This document shows, piece after piece, positions 59,095-64,000 of a stretch of DNA of 64,000 bases (position 1 is the first letter of the stretch; every line of letters begins with the position of its first letter). The stretch comes from Streptomyces roseicoloratus (GTDB lineage Bacteria; Actinomycetota; Actinomycetes; Streptomycetales; Streptomycetaceae), in assembly GCF_004117935.1 (NCBI RefSeq), contig NZ_SDOY01000119.1, positions 1-64,000 on the forward strand, written 5' to 3'. The notes beneath the pieces were generated by a model. That model did not search any database. It was given only the letters and a program-made list of their open reading frames with translations, and was not told the DNA's origin. Made by a program: the position numbers and the translations under genes.

Positions 59095-62000
59095 ATGCGA
59101 CTGCTCGCCACCGCCTTGGCATGCGCCGCCGCGATCGGACTCGTTGCGCCCACGGTTCCCGAGCCCGCCCCGCAGGACGGCCCCCGGCCGGCAGCCGCGC
59201 AGCGGGCGCGGTCCGGCGGTGACCTCGCGTGGACGACCGTGGGTGACGCGGACGGCTTCCATGTCCTCGCCGCCCGGGAGTCCGAAGGGCACGCCTGGCG
59301 CACCGTCACCTCGCTCTCGGAACCGGGCATCGAGACCGACCGGTGGATCGGAAATGCCTGTCTGACGGCCTCCGGCCGCAGGCTCGTGGTCGTCTACGCC
59401 CCCCGGGCCTTCACCAACCGGTCCGAACTCTTCCTGCGCGGCGGGTTCTCGGCGGTCGTGGACCTGGAGACCGGCGCCGTGCGGAAGCTTCCGGTGCGCA
59501 CGACTCTCGCGTACTACAACCCGGGGTGCGGCGCAGGCGAGGAGGCCGTGCTCACCCAGGCAGGCGACAGCGACCTCGGGCAGACCCGCCTGATGAGCCT
59601 GGACACCGCCTCGGGCACCCTCGGGACTCCCGTCACCGTGACCGGGCAGCTCACCTCGGCCGTGCCGACCCCGCACGGTCTGGTGGCCGCCGGCGCCTCC
59701 CGGGTCGTCCGGGTCGATCCGGACGGATCGCTGCGCACCCTGGCCCGCTCGACCGGCACACCCTTCGCGCTCCACCCCGATGCCGAGGGCGGCGTGTGGT
59801 TCATGGACCACACGCACGACCAGGTGCGCGTCCGCCGCCACCACGACGGCGGCACCCGCTCCTACGCCGTCGGCGGGACCGGTCACGTGGGTCTCTCGCC
59901 GGGCACCGGCGGCCGGGTGTTCCTGACGGGCCTTCCGGGCGACAGACGCATCCCGGAGACGACCGCCGGCCCGGGGGAGCGGTCGGGTTCACTGCCGGCG
60001 ACCGCGTCCTGGCTCGCCGTCCCGGCCACGGCGACCGCCTCCTCGACCGGCGCGCTCGCCGTGGTCGACGCGGAGGACGGCGCGGGGCACCGGGGCGCCG
60101 ACGGACCGCGCATCACGACCGTGACACCACGCACCGGGCGGAAGGACGCGACCGGAGTCGCCGAGGGCGGGCGCCTCGCCGCCCGCCCGGAACAGGGCCA
60201 CGCCCCCTCGCCCGTCCCCGGAGCGCACCCCGTGGCCGGTCCGCGTGCCGTCGAGGACTCCCATGACCCCGTCGACCCCGACCGCACGTGCTCCGTCGCC
60301 CGCGGCGACGTCCGGACGCAGGTCTACCAGCCCACCCCGCACCAGGTGGAGTGGGCCGCCGACATGCTCGCCCAGGGGCGCCTCGACCTGGAACGGCCCG
60401 CGAACTGGAAGGGGTCGGGCCTGCCCGCGTACGCGCCGCACCGCATGTTCCCTCCCGTTCCCCTGGCGGGCGGAGGGCGCATCCCGGCCCAGATCCTGCT
60501 CGGCATCACGGCGCAGGAGTCCAACATGTGGCAGGCGTCCCGGCACACCGTGGAGGGGCTGACCGGGAATCCGCTCGTGGGGAACTACTACGGCATCCCG
60601 TTCAAGGTCGCCGGGGACGAGAACAAGTGGGATGTCACCTGGAAGGACGCCGACTGCGGTTACGGCATCACCCAGGTCACCGACGGCATGCGGCTGGCCG
60701 GCCGGACGAAGCCGGGAGAGGTCGCCCTGCCGCCCGACCAGCAGCGCGCGATCGCGGTGGACTACGTCGCGAACCTCGCCGCGGCCGCCCGGATCCTGGC
60801 CCAGAAGTGGAACGAACAGGCCGCGTACGGCATGAGGGTCCACGACGGGGACCCCGCCCGCGTGGAGAACTGGTTCATGGCGGTCTGGGCGTACAACAGC
60901 GGCTTCTACCCCAGGAAGGGACCGGGCGAGCCATGGGGGCTCGGCTGGTTGAACAATCCGGCCAACGCCCACTACTCGGTGAACCGGCCGCCGTTCCTCG
61001 ACGGCCGGCCCGGTGACGCCTCGCACCCCCAGGACTGGCCCTACCCGGAGAAGGTCCTGGGCTGGGCCGCGCACTCCATCGGCAAGACCACCGGCAAGGA
61101 CGGGGCGGGATTCCAGCCCGCCTGGTGGAACACCAAGGAGCAGCGCGCCGAGGTCAAGCCTCCGCGGCTGTTGTTCTGCCTGGTGGAGGCCAACGACTGC
61201 GACCAGCGTCGCACCTTCCTCCCCGACGACCCGTCCGTGATGCCCTCGAAACCCGGGGAGAAGCCGGAACCGGAAAGCCACTGCGGCCACATCAACCCCG
61301 CGACGGGCAAGTACGACCTGAAGTGCTGGTGGCATGACTCGGTGGTGTGGAAGGACGACTGCGCCGTCGAGTGCGGAAACGAGAAGCTCCGTTTCGACGC
61401 GGGAGTGCACCCCAACCCGCCCGACGTGGCCGTCCATCCGCCCAACTGCCAGGTCGAGGACCTCCCCCAGGGCGTCCTCGTCGTGGACGACGTCCCCGCC
61501 GACGTGCCCGCCGTCACGCCCGGCGCGTGCCCGCGGCGCAATGACGGCACGTTCACCTTCGACTTCGCCAAGGACGGTCAGACAGGGGACTTCCTCTCCA
61601 AGGTGGACCTCCACCAGATCGGCGGAGGCTTCGGAGGCCACTTCTGGTTCACCCACAGCCGCGCCGGGGCACTCGGCGACCGCCTGAAGGTGACCGGGCG
61701 CTGGGAACTCGGGCGCGAGCTGGACGGCTGGGCCCGCGTCATGGTCCACATGCCGAACCACGGAGCCCACACCCAGCAGGCGGCGTACACCGTCCACACC
61801 GCGGACGGCCCCAAGCGGCGCACGCTGCCCCAGCGCACGGAGGAGAACCGCTGGGTGCCGCTGGGGGCCTTCCGGTTCACGGGGCGACCCCGCGTCGACC
61901 TCACGTCGATCACCGGCGGCGCGCCCGACGGCAAGGAGGACATCGCCTTCGACGCGGTCGCCTTCCAGCCGTTGCCGGGCAAGCCACGGCACCAGGTCGT

Positions 62001-62982
62001 CACCCTGGGCGACTCCTTCGCGGCCGGCGAGGGCGCGTCGCCCATCGACGGATCGAAGTACTACCCCGAGTCCGACCGCATGGGACTGACCCCCTACCGC
62101 AACGCCTGCCACCGCTCGTACGCCGCCTGGGCGCGGAAGACGCGTCTGCCCGGCAGCCGGCACACCCTCGGCTACCGGACGGACGTCTGGGACCCGGAGG
62201 TCGACGCCCACCTCCTGGCCTGCAGCGGTGCCCGCACCCAGATGCTGCTGCCGACGGCACCGTCCGGGCAGGAACCCGTGCGCAACGCCTTCGGGCTGGC
62301 GGCCGAGGGGCAGTACCGCGAACCGTCACAGCTGGACAAGGGCTTCCTCGACGCGAACACCACGCTCGTCCTGCTGTCCATCGGCGGCAACGACGCCGGG
62401 TTCGCGGACATCTTCACGACCTGCTTCCTGCACGCGAACTGCCACGAGAACCTCGTCCTGGACCTGGACGGCAAGACGAGAGCGCGGATCACGGACAAGG
62501 TCGCGCCCTCCGTGAAGACGGTCCTGCAGCAGATCGCCAAGGCCGCCCCCCACGCCAAGATCGTCCTCATGGGCTACGTGAAGCTGTTCACCGCCTCCTG
62601 CGACGAGACGTCCCAGCCCGGCCAGACCGCCGCCCTCAACCCGGAGGCCGGAGAGGTCGAGTGGATGGGGAAGATCACTCTCCATCTGCGCGACGAGCTC
62701 GCCGCGGTGGTCAAGGAGCTCCGCGAGTGGCCCGACCGGCTGGACGTCCACTTCACCGATCCGATCGAACGATTCGGAGCGAGAGGCGTGTGCGGAAACC
62801 CGGAAGCGGTCAACGCGGGCATCCCCAAACCCACCCAGGGCGAGGGCGAGAAGGGCGGCTTTCCCGGCCTCAACCCCCCGATGAGCCAGCAGTCCTTCCA
62901 CCCCAACGAACTCGGCACGACACTGCTCTCCGACGCTCTCACCACCGACCTTCCGCACTTCGGCTACCCGGCTGTCCGGTAG
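59095..62982 (+). CDS. Large secreted protein: propeller-like, transglycosylase-like and SGNH hydrolase domains
   Basis: A 1295-residue exported protein. Signal peptide MRLLATALACAAAIGLVAPT. Residues about 40-340 have repeating beta-rich segments that look like a propeller. About 400-680 resembles a lytic transglycosylase/lysozyme fold: LLGITAQESNMWQAS with likely catalytic Glu474, DCGYGITQVTDGM and FMAVWAYNSGFY. About 800-960 is beta-rich (golvesin C-terminal-like). The C-terminal SGNH/GDSL hydrolase has Ser974 in VVTLGDSFAAGEG, SIGGNDAGF (about 1097) and His in QSFHPNELG (about 1269). It may act on cell wall and on esters attached to it. GGGAGG precedes ATG 59095. Confidence 0.85.
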   Translation: MRLLATALACAAAIGLVAPTVPEPAPQDGPRPAAAQRARSGGDLAWTTVGDADGFHVLAARESEGHAWRTVTSLSEPGIETDRWIGNACLTASGRRLVVVYAPRAFTNRSELFLRGGFSAVVDLETGAVRKLPVRTTLAYYNPGCGAGEEAVLTQAGDSDLGQTRLMSLDTASGTLGTPVTVTGQLTSAVPTPHGLVAAGASRVVRVDPDGSLRTLARSTGTPFALHPDAEGGVWFMDHTHDQVRVRRHHDGGTRSYAVGGTGHVGLSPGTGGRVFLTGLPGDRRIPETTAGPGERSGSLPATASWLAVPATATASSTGALAVVDAEDGAGHRGADGPRITTVTPRTGRKDATGVAEGGRLAARPEQGHAPSPVPGAHPVAGPRAVEDSHDPVDPDRTCSVARGDVRTQVYQPTPHQVEWAADMLAQGRLDLERPANWKGSGLPAYAPHRMFPPVPLAGGGRIPAQILLGITAQESNMWQASRHTVEGLTGNPLVGNYYGIPFKVAGDENKWDVTWKDADCGYGITQVTDGMRLAGRTKPGEVALPPDQQRAIAVDYVANLAAAARILAQKWNEQAAYGMRVHDGDPARVENWFMAVWAYNSGFYPRKGPGEPWGLGWLNNPANAHYSVNRPPFLDGRPGDASHPQDWPYPEKVLGWAAHSIGKTTGKDGAGFQPAWWNTKEQRAEVKPPRLLFCLVEANDCDQRRTFLPDDPSVMPSKPGEKPEPESHCGHINPATGKYDLKCWWHDSVVWKDDCAVECGNEKLRFDAGVHPNPPDVAVHPPNCQVEDLPQGVLVVDDVPADVPAVTPGACPRRNDGTFTFDFAKDGQTGDFLSKVDLHQIGGGFGGHFWFTHSRAGALGDRLKVTGRWELGRELDGWARVMVHMPNHGAHTQQAAYTVHTADGPKRRTLPQRTEENRWVPLGAFRFTGRPRVDLTSITGGAPDGKEDIAFDAVAFQPLPGKPRHQVVTLGDSFAAGEGASPIDGSKYYPESDRMGLTPYRNACHRSYAAWARKTRLPGSRHTLGYRTDVWDPEVDAHLLACSGARTQMLLPTAPSGQEPVRNAFGLAAEGQYREPSQLDKGFLDANTTLVLLSIGGNDAGFADIFTTCFLHANCHENLVLDLDGKTRARITDKVAPSVKTVLQQIAKAAPHAKIVLMGYVKLFTASCDETSQPGQTAALNPEAGEVEWMGKITLHLRDELAAVVKELREWPDRLDVHFTDPIERFGARGVCGNPEAVNAGIPKPTQGEGEKGGFPGLNPPMSQQSFHPNELGTTLLSDALTTDLPHFGYPAVR

Positions 62983-62994
62983 GACCCTTCCTCG

Positions 62995-63022
62995 GCCCTC
63001 CTCGCCCACCGACGAGGAGGGC
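62995..63022 (+). terminator. Terminator of the large secreted hydrolase gene
   Basis: GCCCTCCTCG (62995-63004) pairs perfectly with CGAGGAGGGC (63013-63022), 8-nt loop, 12 nt after the stop codon. Confidence 0.85.
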
Positions 63023-63391
63023 GGTGACGCGGAGTCCGGCCAGGGCGACCAGTCCTGCTGCAGGTCCCGACAGGCCCGGATCCGTCGTCAGCCGTACATC
63101 GCCAGGCGGTGGAGCGTCGCGAGCGCGTCGCCGGTGGTGTGGGGCTGCGGTCGGCCGGCGGAGTCGAGTCCGTTCCACCTCTGCAGGTTCACCGCGCGGG
63201 CCATCCGGCGCCGGCCGTCAGGGCAAGCCGGTGGCCATCACGCAGTTCGACGCGGCCGGCTGCCGGGGCGCCGGAGGCATCGACAGGGCCTTCGCCCTCA
63301 CCTTCGCTCCCTACGACTTCCCGCACCGTTCCGACGGCGCGCCGGTGCGGATACGCCCCACGTCTGGGGTGCCAGGCGGTGTCCAGCCGAA
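63023..63391. other. Intergenic region with a possible coding remnant
   Basis: A plus-strand stretch at about 63222-63360 reads GKPVAITQFDAAGCRGAGGI, then DRAFALTFAPYDF, with strong third-position G+C. It faintly recalls the GKPVVVTEFGCCTYRGA motif of actinobacterial glycosidase-like proteins, but there is no start or domain around it, so it is at most a remnant. Confidence 0.3.
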
Positions 63392-64000
63392 TCAGGACGG
63401 GCCGCTGTCCTGGGAATCGGCGCAGCCGCACGAGTCGCGGTGCTGGAAGGTCGGCTGGATCAGCACCCGGCGCGGCGGCAGATCCGGTTGCGAGATCCGT
63501 GACAGCGAGAGCTCGAAGGCCTGCTCTCCGATCATCAGGGTGGGCTGGGCGATTGCCGTCAGCCGTGGTTCGAAGAGGTCCGACCACTCGAAGTCGTCGA
63601 AGGCGACCAGCGCGATGTCGTCGGGTACCCGGAGGCCGAGGGTGCGCAGGCCTCGCATCGTCCCGATGGTCATCTGGTTGTTGGCCACGACGAGCGCGGT
63701 GGGTGGCTTGGAGAGGTTCAGCAGCTTGGAAACCGCCTGTTGGGCCGGCGCGGCCTGGGAGCCGCCGGAGATCAGGTACTCGTCGCGCCGTGGGATGCCG
63801 CGGCGTTCCAGCCCCCGCTTGTAGCCGCGGACGCGCTCCTCCGTCGTGGCGAGCCCGGGGCGCCCGGAGATCATCGCGATGCGGGTGTGGCCGGTCTCCG
63901 CGAGGTGGTCGACGAGGCGGGCCGTGGACTCGATGTTCTCCACACCGATCTGGTCGACCTCCTCGCGGACGAAGCGGTCGATCACGGTCACGGGCACGTC
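63392..64000 (-). CDS. LacI/GalR-family transcriptional regulator (partial, N-terminus beyond the right edge)
   Basis: The periplasmic-binding-protein-like effector domain and C-terminus of a LacI-type repressor: PVTVIDRFVREEVDQIGVEN, HLAETGHTRIAMISGRPGLA, VVANNQMTIGTMRGLRTLGL, VPDDIALVAFDDFEWSDLFE and PRLTAIAQPTLMIGEQAFEL, all typical. It ends with a Cys/Asp/Ser tail. The helix-turn-helix and start lie beyond position 64000. Such regulators usually control sugar uptake or glycosidase genes, probably outside this window. Confidence 0.92.
   Translation of the reverse strand, partial: DVPVTVIDRFVREEVDQIGVENIESTARLVDHLAETGHTRIAMISGRPGLATTEERVRGYKRGLERRGIPRRDEYLISGGSQAAPAQQAVSKLLNLSKPPTALVVANNQMTIGTMRGLRTLGLRVPDDIALVAFDDFEWSDLFEPRLTAIAQPTLMIGEQAFELSLSRISQPDLPPRRVLIQPTFQHRDSCGCADSQDSGPS

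Overview
The window is a 64-kb piece of high-G+C actinobacterial chromosome, almost certainly Streptomyces. The evidence is the extreme G+C bias at third codon positions, GTG and TTG starts, secreted peptidases and lectins, and a gene order (bioB/bioF, urease ureABCFGD, tripeptidyl aminopeptidase, pfkA, gatD-murT, pdf) that I recall from Streptomyces chromosomes. No rRNA, tRNA, intact insertion sequence, prophage or CRISPR array was found.

Positions 1-31970 look like conserved chromosome: divergent bioB/bioF; a DUF817 membrane protein; a serine-kinase-like ATPase; an NlpC/P60 wall hydrolase behind a c-di-AMP (ydaO) riboswitch; a ClpP paralogue that has lost its catalytic Ser and His, divergent from a YefM-like antitoxin without a toxin; the full urease operon; a secreted tripeptidyl aminopeptidase; an SDR; CtaG; pfkA; gatD/murT (lipid II amidation); peptide deformylase; a TetR/acyl-CoA dehydrogenase pair sharing an operator; a P450; a PrmC-like methyltransferase coupled to glutathione peroxidase; a TesB thioesterase; and a DUF3516 helicase. 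A remnant of an acyltransferase sits at 15.1-15.3 kb.

Positions 31970-43170 mix decay and function: 35-bp tandem repeats beside the N-terminal remnant of an ABC exporter, a secreted PNGase A-like protein, a large FAD/Fe-S dehydrogenase, a MarR/ABC exporter pair, a 19-residue peptide gene with a strong ribosome site and terminator, an MltG-like protein, a flavin monooxygenase and a YjbQ protein. Positions 43170-48535 are looser, with slightly lower G+C, a carboxylesterase and five unrecognised genes.

Positions 49038-52946 are a persulfide-detoxification regulon: MBL/rhodanese persulfide dioxygenase, rhodanese, TauE/SafE permease and rhodanese-DUF2892 protein, with a divergent CstR. The operator ATACCC-N4-GGGTAT (last base varies once) occurs twice before the dioxygenase and once before cstR.

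Positions 53285-58155 hold the most system-like novelty: a tightly coupled three-gene unit of a membrane-anchored CHAT (caspase-like) protease with intact His/Cys, a small Cys-containing protein and a multi-pass membrane protein. It is followed by a secreted ricin-B lectin and a 1295-residue secreted protein that combines a propeller-like region, a lytic-transglycosylase-like domain and an SGNH hydrolase. A LacI-family regulator runs off the right edge.
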